This document shows positions 27,476 to 36,988 of a stretch of DNA of 64,000 nt, piece by piece. Source of the stretch: Halomonas huangheensis (lineage in GTDB: Bacteria > Pseudomonadota > Gammaproteobacteria > Pseudomonadales > Halomonadaceae); assembly GCF_001431725.1 (NCBI RefSeq), contig NZ_CP013106.1:310001-374000 (forward strand), given 5' to 3'. Under the pieces are notes generated by a model. The model was not told where the DNA came from and made no database searches. It saw only the letters and a list, made by a program, of their open reading frames with translations. The translations under genes and the position numbers were made by a program. Every line of letters starts with the position of its first letter. The stretch's first letter is position 1.

Positions 27476-27551
27476 GGGGCCTTAGCTCAGCTGGGAGAGC
27501 GCAACACTGGCAGTGTTGAGGTCAGCGGTTCGATCCCGCTAGGCTCCACCA
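27476..27551 (+). tRNA. tRNA-Ala(GGC)
   Basis: 76 nt with encoded CCA. Acceptor GGGGCCT/AGGCTCC contains the G3-U70 alanine identity pair. The anticodon stem CAACA/TGTTG carries loop CTGGCAG, so the anticodon is GGC (27509-27511), reading GCC/GCU. The rrn spacer usually carries tRNA-Ala(TGC). Bases 32 and 38 (C and G) can form a Watson-Crick pair. Confidence 0.93.
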
Positions 27552-27556
27552 AATCC

Positions 27557-27628
27557 TACTGAATACTGCGTTGCTTGATGACTCGTGTAGACAACTACAC
27601 TTCGTCATGAAGCGCCTTGTCTTCAGTA
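27557..27628 (+). other. Long imperfect hairpin in the 16S-23S spacer
   Basis: TACTGAA (27557-27563) pairs with TTCAGTA (27622-27628). Inside, GTGTAG-ACAA-CTACAC, GATGAC with GTCATG, and GCG with CGC continue the helix. It could be a processing signal after tRNA-Ala. Confidence 0.5.
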
Positions 27629-27711
27629 CGATTACCTGATCAACAGTCATTGTAGTGAATTCTAAGTCGTGTGCTTTGTGTAAAGCCTACCGCTTAGAGT
27701 TTCGGCTCTAT

Positions 27712-27724
27712 TGCTCTTTAACAA
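27712..27724 (+). promoter_or_regulatory. Spacer boxA antitermination site
   Basis: TGCTCTTTAACAA is an exact match to the E. coli rrn boxA, which recruits NusB/S10 to keep polymerase going into 23S. Confidence 0.85.
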
Positions 27725-27835
27725 TGTAGATCATGCTGACAAGTCCCTTTTCTTCGGAAAAGGGCAAGTGATACGTCTCAAGCGTATCCGGCAATTGTCG
27801 TGCATCATCGATTGACAGACCCCTTGGGGTTATAT

Positions 27836-30736
<2,901 letters not shown>

Positions 30737-30827
30737 ATAACACCCAAGTGGTTTTGGTCGATGACGCACGACAGGACATTGACGGATACGACGAGACGTA
30801 TCAGTTCAGCATGATCTACACCCTTTT

Positions 30828-30947
30828 CGCCTGACGACCATAGCGAGTGTGAACCACCTGATCCCTTGCCGAACTCAGTAGTGAAACCGCTCAGCGCCGA
30901 TGGTAGTGTGGGGTCTCCCCATGTGAGAGTAGGTCATCGTCAGGCAT
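30828..30947 (+). rRNA. rrf: 5S ribosomal RNA
   Basis: 120 nt. The 5' GCCTGACGACC pairs with the 3' GTCATCGTCAGGC, and the core CCGAACTCAGTAGTGAAACCG and GATGGTAGTGTGGGGTCTCC are standard. It closes the 16S-Ile-Ala-23S-5S operon. Confidence 0.97.
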
Positions 30948-30961
30948 TTATTCAGAAAAAG

Positions 30962-30995
30962 TCCCTCGGATGCGATGCATCCGGGGGATTTTTTT
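30962..30995 (+). terminator. rrn operon terminator
   Basis: TCCCTCGGATGC, loop GA, then a complementary strand with one G-U pair, followed by TTTTTTT (30989-30995). Confidence 0.92.
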
Positions 30996-31012
30996 ATGCC
31001 TGATGATGACCT
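30996..31012 (-). repeat. Inverted copy of the 5S 3' tail
   Basis: ATGCCTGATGATGACCT is the reverse complement of the last 17 nt of 5S (30931-30947) with one mismatch. It starts directly after the terminator U-tract. Confidence 0.7.
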
Positions 31013-31020
31013 TTCCTTGT

Positions 31021-31166
31021 CATGTGAGAGTAGGGTTCGCACCGCCCGGGCAAGATATATCTTGCCAGGTGCGAACGGGCACGGGATGCACAGCCGCGAA
31101 GCGGCGTCCCGTGCACCGGCTCAAGCTCACGGTAGTGAGTGCAGAGGCGTCAGGCATTTATTCAGA
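31021..31166 (+). pseudogene. Remnant of a second 5S rRNA 3' end, split by an insertion
   Basis: CATGTGAGAGTAGG (31021-31034) repeats 30920-30933, and CGTCAGGCATTTATTCAGA (31148-31166) repeats 30938-30956, including bases beyond the mature 5S. Between them 113 bp are inserted and TCAT is lost. A separate terminator follows, so this looks like the ghost of an rrn end with two 5S genes. Confidence 0.75.
31035..31147. repeat. Composite palindromic insertion (REP/MITE-like)
   Basis: First module: GTTCGCACC (31035-31043) and GGTGCGAAC (31068-31076) enclose the perfect palindrome GGCAAGATATATCTTGCC (31049-31066). Second module: GCACGGGA (31079-31086) and TCCCGTGC (31107-31114) enclose GCCGC-GAA-GCGGC. 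A third small hairpin, CTCAC-GGTA-GTGAG, follows. No coding capacity. Confidence 0.65.
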
Positions 31167-31183
31167 GCTCTCTCGAAGTTCAG

Positions 31184-31212
31184 CCGATTATCGAGAGATG
31201 ATCGGGGTTTTT
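31184..31212 (+). terminator. Second rho-independent terminator
   Basis: CCGATTATC-GAGA-GATGATCGG is a 9-bp stem with one G-U pair, then GGTTTTT. It follows the 5S remnant just as the first terminator follows 5S. Confidence 0.8.
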
Positions 31213-31323
31213 CGCATGCATGGGAGCGCGTGCCGCCTGATCGTCATGCACCAGGTTTGACGATAATTCTGCTATGCCCCCGATTTTGTAGACACCTCCC
31301 TTTACAGGATGAGGAGAGGTGTC

Positions 31324-31641
31324 ATGCTTCTACGTACACGTCGTCGGTATACGCCTGAATTCAAGCAGCATGTGGTTCAGTGCTCTCTGGAATCGGCGGA
31401 TTCCCAAGCGGTCATTGCTGCCAGGTTCGACGTACCTACCAGTGTCCTTGAACGGTGGAGGAGAGAGCACGTGTCGACTCATGAGAAGGATCAGAAGCCA
31501 CTGCCCAACCGGGGAGCCTCGAAGAGCCTGGCTGACCTCGAACGCGAGAACCGCCAGCTCCGCAAGCAGTTGGCACGCAAGGAGCTGGAGGTAGAGATCC
31601 TAAAAAAGGCCGAAGAGTACTTTGCCAAGGGCATGAAGTAA
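31324..31641 (+). CDS. IS3-family transposase OrfA (DNA-binding subunit)
   Basis: A 105-residue protein: helix-turn-helix YTPEFKQHVVQCSLESADSQAVIAARFDVPTSVLERWRREH followed by a leucine-zipper-like helix (LADLERENRQLRKQLARKELEVEILKKAEEYF) for multimerisation. ATG 31324 is preferred because GGAGAGG precedes it; an ATG at 31309 lies in frame upstream but overlaps the ribosome binding site. Near the end it contains the slippery heptamer that fuses it to OrfB. Confidence 0.93.
   Translation: MLLRTRRRYTPEFKQHVVQCSLESADSQAVIAARFDVPTSVLERWRREHVSTHEKDQKPLPNRGASKSLADLERENRQLRKQLARKELEVEILKKAEEYFAKGMK
31602..31608 (+). promoter_or_regulatory. Programmed -1 frameshift site A_AAA_AAG
   Basis: The heptamer is in the correct phase for orfA (codons AAA AAG). 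Slipping back one base enters the orfB frame, which is open from here to 32495, producing the OrfAB transposase. Confidence 0.85.
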
Positions 31642-31688
31642 GGTTCCGCTTCATCCAGCGTTTTCATGGTGATCAATATCCGGTCGCC

Positions 31689-32495
31689 ATGATGTGCAAA
31701 GTACTCGGAGTGTCTCGATCCGGCTTCTATCGCTGGGCGTCCAGGACGCCATCGAAGCGCTGCCAGGCCAATCAAGCACTGTCGATGTTTCTGCATCAGG
31801 AAGCTGAGCAGCAGCATGGGATTCCCGGCTACCGCAAGCTCTGGTATTCCGCAGTGCAGTCAGGCTTCATCTGCAGCCAGAACCGAGTCCAACGACTGCT
31901 TCAGCGCATGGGATATCGCTCTGTGACAGCTCCTCGCCCTGGTTGGCGCAAACCAAAGCCCGGTATCCCGGTACGCCCCAATCTGCTCAACAGAGGCTTC
32001 TGTGTCGACGAGCCTGACCGTGTCTGGGTATCGGACATCACTCAGGTTCGGTGTCAGGAAGGCTGGCTCTACATTGCTACGGTCATGGACCTGTACTCGC
32101 GTCGCGTGGTCGGTCATGCCTGCAGCCCTCAGGTGGATGCCACCCTGGTGAAAGAAGCTGTAGTGGAGGCGCTGAGCTGGCGGTCGATCACTGAGGGAGA
32201 CAGCCTGTTCCACTCAGATCAGGGAGCTCAGTATCGCAGTGAGGACGTGCTGAAAACACTGAATGGGGCCGGCTTTACGATCAGCATGTCTCGGCGAGGG
32301 AACTGTTGGGACAACGCCTGTGCAGAGAGTTTCTTTTCTCTGATGAAGCGGGAGTGGCTGCATCATCTGGGGCTGGTGACGCGTGAGGAAATGAAGAAGG
32401 CGGTGAAATACTACATTGAAGAGTACTACGATGGAGTCCGCGCTCACGAGACCCTGGGCGGATTAACCCCCAGGGACTACGAGTTGGCGGCCTAA
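31689..32495 (+). CDS. IS3-family transposase OrfB (DDE catalytic domain)
   Basis: A 268-residue integrase-like domain, intact. The DDE residues are visible in DRVWVSDITQVR, LFHSDQGAQYRS and the NACAESFFSLMKRE helix. The N-terminal HTH_21 region (HGIPGYRKLWYSAVQSGFICSQNRVQRLLQRMGYRS) is present. Without frameshifting it could start at ATG 31689, but the open frame reaches back to the slippery site and the fused product is the active transposase in this family. Confidence 0.95.
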   Translation: MMCKVLGVSRSGFYRWASRTPSKRCQANQALSMFLHQEAEQQHGIPGYRKLWYSAVQSGFICSQNRVQRLLQRMGYRSVTAPRPGWRKPKPGIPVRPNLLNRGFCVDEPDRVWVSDITQVRCQEGWLYIATVMDLYSRRVVGHACSPQVDATLVKEAVVEALSWRSITEGDSLFHSDQGAQYRSEDVLKTLNGAGFTISMSRRGNCWDNACAESFFSLMKREWLHHLGLVTREEMKKAVKYYIEEYYDGVRAHETLGGLTPRDYELAA

Positions 32496-32528
32496 ACCGA
32501 GGTGTCTACTTTTTCAGGGGCACACCAA

Positions 32529-32564
32529 TTCTTCCTTCTTCCTTCTTCCGTCTTGCCTCTTGCC
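32529..32564. repeat. Heptanucleotide tandem repeat
   Basis: Three copies of TTCTTCC (32529-32549) are followed, after one base, by two copies of TCTTGCC (32551-32564). It fills the short gap between the IS right end and the araC stop codon. Confidence 0.85.
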
Positions 32565-32565
32565 T

Positions 32566-33603
32566 CTAAAGCTTTCCCTTCGCCCTCCGGCAGGTGCTGG
32601 GCGTGATCCCATAGACTTTCTTGAAAGCGGTAGCAAAGTTGGTAGCGCTACTGTAACCCGCGATGGCGGCGGCATTCTCGACGCTGGTGCTGTCATGGGA
32701 GAGGGCGTCGTAGGCGCACTGGAGCTTCCGCCGACGCAGATGCTCACCCAGTGGCACCTGGAACTGTTGGCGATAACGACGCTGTAGTTGTCTCAGGCTC
32801 ATGCCCAGGCGCTGGGCCAGTTGTGGTTGGCTCAGGCGACCGGCCTCGCCGCTGTTTATCAGACACTCCAGAAGATATTGCCAGTCATGCCGGGATGATT
32901 CGCTGTGTGCTATCGGAGAGTCGAGGGCGATCAACGACTCCCTGATGAGATCAAGGGCGATGGCTTCAAGTTTCAGTAATCGTACGGGAGAAGCTGTGGA
33001 TGAAATATCCAACGTCTCCAGCTTGTGGGCAAGATCCGGGGACGGTTGCCATTGTTCGATCTGGAATGGGAAAGATGATTGCGATGAGAGCTCGGTACCC
33101 GCTGTGCGATTCAGTAGTCTTGTTGCTGAACCGTGATCGAAGCGACGCTGCAGCCAGGCGGGTGTGGCTGTCAGTATTACGCTGTGCTCGATGCCACCCT
33201 TGATGCCATGGCGCTGAAAGGTAATAGGTTGGTCCAGTGCAGCTACCATGGCGGGAAAACGATGATTGCGCCCCAGAACCAATGGCTGAGACCCGAAGCT
33301 GATACGGGCTTCTCCTTTCCATACCACTGCCACCTTCAGGCCCGGTGATACGACGGCTTCACTATGCAGCCCTACTCGGTCGCGGATCCGATTTATACGC
33401 AGAAAGAGCCCTGGCTGTACTTCATGCTGATACATATCACCCAGCAGAGGAGGTTGGTCGAGTGGCCGATCGGCAGTCCTCATGCGGTGATCGAGGGTGA
33501 GCACCCTGGCCAGCGAACGAATGTCATTGGGGCCGACTAGAGGGGTTTGATTGAAGACTCCCACTTGCTTCTGTCCTGAGTGATGGCCGCATTTCTGCCG
33601 CAT
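32566..33603 (-). CDS. AraC family regulator of the siderophore receptor (PchR-like)
   Basis: A protein of up to 345 residues. The C-terminal 100 residues hold the double helix-turn-helix of AraC proteins (LAQRLGMSLRQLQRRYRQQFQVPLGEHLRRRKLQCAYDAL; VENAAAIAGYSSATNFATAFKKVYGITPSTCR). The N-terminal half fits a ligand-binding domain that would sense a ferri-siderophore. The gene is divergent from the TonB receptor, the usual PchR/AlcR arrangement. The start is uncertain: ATG 33603 has no clear ribosome binding site, whereas GTG 33564 has AGGACAG upstream. The IS element lies just beyond its 3' end without damaging it. Confidence 0.85.
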   Translation of the reverse strand: MRQKCGHHSGQKQVGVFNQTPLVGPNDIRSLARVLTLDHRMRTADRPLDQPPLLGDMYQHEVQPGLFLRINRIRDRVGLHSEAVVSPGLKVAVVWKGEARISFGSQPLVLGRNHRFPAMVAALDQPITFQRHGIKGGIEHSVILTATPAWLQRRFDHGSATRLLNRTAGTELSSQSSFPFQIEQWQPSPDLAHKLETLDISSTASPVRLLKLEAIALDLIRESLIALDSPIAHSESSRHDWQYLLECLINSGEAGRLSQPQLAQRLGMSLRQLQRRYRQQFQVPLGEHLRRRKLQCAYDALSHDSTSVENAAAIAGYSSATNFATAFKKVYGITPSTCRRAKGKL

Positions 33604-33679
33604 CTACAAATGTTGCCGGTCCAACGGCAAAGGAAATGCCGGTTGCGAAGTGTAACAATGCCCGCCAGTCAGAATAAAT

Positions 33680-33698
33680 GCAACGCATTATCATTAAC
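33680..33698. promoter_or_regulatory. Possible Fur box upstream of the receptor gene
   Basis: On the minus strand GTTAATGATAATGCGTTGC shares the half-site TTAATGATAAT with the 19-bp Fur consensus, about two thirds identity overall. It lies 26 bp before the receptor start, in a plausible place for iron repression. Confidence 0.45.
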
Positions 33699-33723
33699 AT
33701 CTTTTGGCAGGGGCAAGGGCATC

Positions 33724-35880
33724 ATGAACAGGAGAAGAGGGCGGGCGCTGCAATCTCTCTGCGCCAGTGGCACGTTGGCATTGTCAGTCGGTGTGGCAGC
33801 ACAGGAGCAGTCGACGACCGCTGTGGATCTGGGCACAGAAAGGGTTGTCGGGGTCCGGCTCTATGACATGCTGCCCAGTGAGGTGACCGGTGGCTATTCA
33901 GTTGATGCGGCTACAGTGGGAACCAAGGTCCCGGCAGCCCTGCGTGATATTCCGCAATCGGTCAGTGTGGTGACCCGTGAGGCCATTGATGACCAGAACT
34001 TCACCACTCTGGACCAGTTGGCTCAGCACACGCCGGGTGTGCGTGTGCTGAGCAACGACAGTGGGCGCTCCTCTATCTTTGCACGTGGCTACGAATACGA
34101 TGCCTACAGCATTGATGGCTTGCCGGCACCAATGGCCAGTATCAATGGTTCACTGCCTTCGTTGGCCGCCTTCGATCGAGTCGAGATCATGCGGGGTCCC
34201 TCGGGCCTTTTCAACAGCACCAGCGAGATGGGCGGTATCGTCAACCTGGTACGCAAACGCCCTGCACACCACTTCCAGGGTGAGCTCACCGGCAGTGTCG
34301 GCACTGAGCATGATTATCGTGCTGGGGTTGATGTCTCTGGTCCGCTGGACAGCCAGGGGCGTGTGCGTGGTCGGCTGGTGGCGGAGCAGACTCAGCAGCC
34401 TGAGTGGGTTGATGACAATGAGAATCAACAGTCGGACCTCTACGCTGCGCTGGATATCGATCTATCGGAGACTACGGAGTTGTCGCTGGGCTATATCTAT
34501 AACTCGCGTGACATTGTCGTCAACAATGGCCAGCCCACGGCTGCCGACGGTAGTCTGTTGTACGGCCATCGCTCGGATTTTTATGGCGCCGACTGGAATG
34601 ATTTCGACAGTGAATCCCATGATGTTATCGCCGAGTTGACCCAGCGCTTTGTCAATGGCGGCTATGGCCGCCTGGCGGCACGTTACAGTGATCGCAATGC
34701 TGATATGAACTATGCCTTCGGTGGCAGTGCTGTGGATGATGAGGGCAGGTTGAGTGCGGCGGGCTACGGCAGCGCCGTCGATGAGCAAGCATTGGCGCTG
34801 GATGCCAGCTATACCCAGACTTTCGATGCCTTTGGCAACGCCAATGAGTTCGTAGTGGGAGTCGATTACAAGGACTATGATACCGCTATCCAGCAGGGGC
34901 GTGCGCGAAGTCTAACGGCTTCCAGCATCAGTCGTGATGAGCTCAATGACCTCAGCTATGTGGATATTCTCGGCCGTGCCGAGATGGGGCTTCCGGGGTA
35001 CAGTTACAGCGATTACCGTACCCAACTCGAGGAAACTGGCGCTTACGGCAAGGTGACTCTGCGTCCTGTCGAGCGCCTGGCATTGATCGGCGGTACGAGA
35101 ATCAGTCATTTCGATGTCCGCTACAACGATCGGGCAGTGGGTGCGGTGACATCTGGTAGCGATACCGCTGTGACACCCTATGCGGGGGTTGTCTATGACC
35201 TGGATTGGGATCACTCGCTGTATGCCAGCTACTCGAAGGTATTCAAGCCTCAAACCAGTGCCGATGCTAATGGTGACCTGATCGATCCGCGTGAAGGTGA
35301 CCAGTATGAGGTGGGTATCAAGGGGCGCTATATGGATGGTGACCTCAATACACGGATCAGCGCCTTCCAGCTGACCGATAGCCATCGTGCGGTTGCCTCC
35401 TCCGATCCCGGAGCCTCCTACTTCGTTGACAGTGGCGAGGTTAAGATCACCGGTGCTGAGCTGGAGGTTGTCGGTAGCATCGCACCGCAGTGGGATCTGA
35501 TCTTCGGTTACACCTACCTGGATACCGAGATCAAGCATGCCTCCGGGCGCAGTGATGGGATCTTCCTGCTGATGCCGGAAAATATGGTCAACCTGTGGAG
35601 CAAGTATTCCTTTGAAGGCGGGGCACTGGATGGTCTGCACATCGGCGGAGGTATGACCGCGGTCAGTGACTTCAGTTCGACGGGTGATGACATCAGGGCG
35701 CCGGGCTATGCCGTCTTCGATGCCATGCTGGGCTATGACTTCACCCAGCAGCTGAGCGGACAGCTCAATCTGTACAACATCTTCGACCGCGACTACTACA
35801 TGCGCGTCGGCGGGGCCGGCTCCTTCAACTTCCCGGGACAGCCAGTCAGCGCCATGGCGACAGTGCGTTATGCCTTCTGA
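33724..35880 (+). CDS. TonB-dependent siderophore receptor (FpvA/FhuE-like)
   Basis: A 718-residue outer-membrane receptor. A signal peptide (residues about 1-26, ending VGVAAQ) is followed by the plug domain (VPAALRDIPQSVSVVTREAIDDQNFTTLDQLAQHTPGVRV; FARGYEYDAYSIDGLP; DRVEIMRGPSGLFNSTSEMGGIVNLVRKRP) and a 22-strand beta-barrel ending in the canonical C-terminal aromatic (VRYAF). The plug motifs place it with siderophore rather than vitamin B12 receptors. ATG 33724 is chosen over the longer frame because of the signal peptide. It overlaps the esterase gene by 11 bp. No siderophore synthesis genes are visible, so it may take up a foreign siderophore. Confidence 0.93.
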   Translation: MNRRRGRALQSLCASGTLALSVGVAAQEQSTTAVDLGTERVVGVRLYDMLPSEVTGGYSVDAATVGTKVPAALRDIPQSVSVVTREAIDDQNFTTLDQLAQHTPGVRVLSNDSGRSSIFARGYEYDAYSIDGLPAPMASINGSLPSLAAFDRVEIMRGPSGLFNSTSEMGGIVNLVRKRPAHHFQGELTGSVGTEHDYRAGVDVSGPLDSQGRVRGRLVAEQTQQPEWVDDNENQQSDLYAALDIDLSETTELSLGYIYNSRDIVVNNGQPTAADGSLLYGHRSDFYGADWNDFDSESHDVIAELTQRFVNGGYGRLAARYSDRNADMNYAFGGSAVDDEGRLSAAGYGSAVDEQALALDASYTQTFDAFGNANEFVVGVDYKDYDTAIQQGRARSLTASSISRDELNDLSYVDILGRAEMGLPGYSYSDYRTQLEETGAYGKVTLRPVERLALIGGTRISHFDVRYNDRAVGAVTSGSDTAVTPYAGVVYDLDWDHSLYASYSKVFKPQTSADANGDLIDPREGDQYEVGIKGRYMDGDLNTRISAFQLTDSHRAVASSDPGASYFVDSGEVKITGAELEVVGSIAPQWDLIFGYTYLDTEIKHASGRSDGIFLLMPENMVNLWSKYSFEGGALDGLHIGGGMTAVSDFSSTGDDIRAPGYAVFDAMLGYDFTQQLSGQLNLYNIFDRDYYMRVGGAGSFNFPGQPVSAMATVRYAF

Positions 35881-36814
35881 TCGACAACGCGTACTGGCGC
35901 TGGCAACAGGGATGTTATTGATGGCAATGATGCCTGTGAGCGGTCAGGTGATAGCTTCGCCTGACCGCGAAGTCGAGAGTACTCCAGTGCAACTGCCCCG
36001 TAGTGAGGCTTTTGCTGTTCCCGGCGAGCGGATGGGGGAGGATTACTGGATCGAGGTGGCGCAGCCGGCTCAGCCGGCGCCCGAGCAGGGCTACCGGGTG
36101 GTGTATGTGCTGGATGGCAATGCCCGCATGCCATTGCTGCGTGAGGCGCGTGAGACTCTGACGCGTCAGGGGCCTGAGGGGGGAGGCAGCCCGTTGTTGA
36201 TCGTGGGAATCGGCTACCCGGGTGTCGAGCGCTTTGATATCAAGCGCCGTGCCGAAGATTTCCTTCCCGCTCATGGCTCAGTTGACCGTGATGCTTCGGC
36301 CGAGGGAGGGGCAGCTGGATTTCTCGCTTTTATCGAACGGCGTCTCAAGCCGCTGATTGCTGGACGCTATCCTGTTGATGCTTCCCGTCAGGCGCTGTTC
36401 GGGCATTCCTTTGGCGGTCTGTTCACGCTGTATGTCATGCGTCAGTGCCCGCAGTGCTTTCGCGACTATATCGCCATCAGTCCATCACTATGGTGGCAGG
36501 ATGGCGAACTGATGACACAACTACGCGATGGTGCGGCAGACTCCCGTTGGTGCAGTGACTTGTCGGAACGTCGTCTACTATTGGGTGTTGGGGGAGAGGA
36601 GCAGTCGCCAGGACCTGCAGACCGTGAGCCGGAGCGAGATATCTTGCGTCAACGACGAGCGATGGTCGATAACACCATCGACCTCGGGCATCTGTTGCAG
36701 TCCGGTTGCCGGTCGCTGGACACGACGTTGGAAGTTTATCCAGGTGAGGACCATGGCAGTGTGCTGTGGCCGGCCTCAAGAAGTGCCATCGAACGCCTGT
36801 CGGTGCTTGAGTGA
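35870..36814 (+). CDS. Periplasmic siderophore esterase-like alpha/beta hydrolase (IroE/BesA type)
   Basis: A 314-residue putative esterase D family protein with an N-terminal hydrophobic signal/anchor (ALATGMLLMAMMPVSGQVIA). The nucleophile elbow GHSFGG places the catalytic Ser near residue 183. YRVVYVLDGNARMP, SPLLIVGIGYPG and DYIAISPSLWW are typical of the Fes/IroE-like fold, and the C-terminal GEDHGSV carries the catalytic His. In the family these enzymes hydrolyse ester siderophores to release iron. The start overlaps the receptor stop, implying translational coupling and a joint role. Substrate unknown. Confidence 0.85.
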   Translation: MPSDRQRVLALATGMLLMAMMPVSGQVIASPDREVESTPVQLPRSEAFAVPGERMGEDYWIEVAQPAQPAPEQGYRVVYVLDGNARMPLLREARETLTRQGPEGGGSPLLIVGIGYPGVERFDIKRRAEDFLPAHGSVDRDASAEGGAAGFLAFIERRLKPLIAGRYPVDASRQALFGHSFGGLFTLYVMRQCPQCFRDYIAISPSLWWQDGELMTQLRDGAADSRWCSDLSERRLLLGVGGEEQSPGPADREPERDILRQRRAMVDNTIDLGHLLQSGCRSLDTTLEVYPGEDHGSVLWPASRSAIERLSVLE

Positions 36815-36988
36815 CAGTGATGTGGGCGAGCCCGTGGCAGTCTCTCGATTGACTACAACTAAAGTATAGATGTGGTGTGTTAGCACCCTAAGTAGATTGC
36901 CGGTACATTGCCGGCCGGGTCACTCGTGACTCGGGGTGTTTTCGCGGGGCGCTGGTGCAGCGCTCGGGCTCTTCCACAGGTGTCCTGA

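Larger units (their letters stand above)
31275..32522 (+). mobile_element. IS3-family insertion sequence, complete, 1248 bp
   Basis: Terminal inverted repeats of 24 bp, left 31275-31298 and right 32499-32522, match at 19 positions: TGCCCC, GA and the inner GTAGACACCTC agree, while TTTT on the left is AAAA on the right. Inside are orfA and orfB with a frameshift signal, the layout of IS3. The flanks (GCTA left, CACC right) show no target duplication, so the element is old, recombined, or its exact ends differ slightly. It sits between the rrn debris and the araC gene, breaking no visible gene. Confidence 0.92.

Noticed and set aside
30970..31358. Open frames across the end of the rrn operon
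   Set aside because: They run through a terminator, 5S debris and the palindromic insert; no ribosome binding site or family match.
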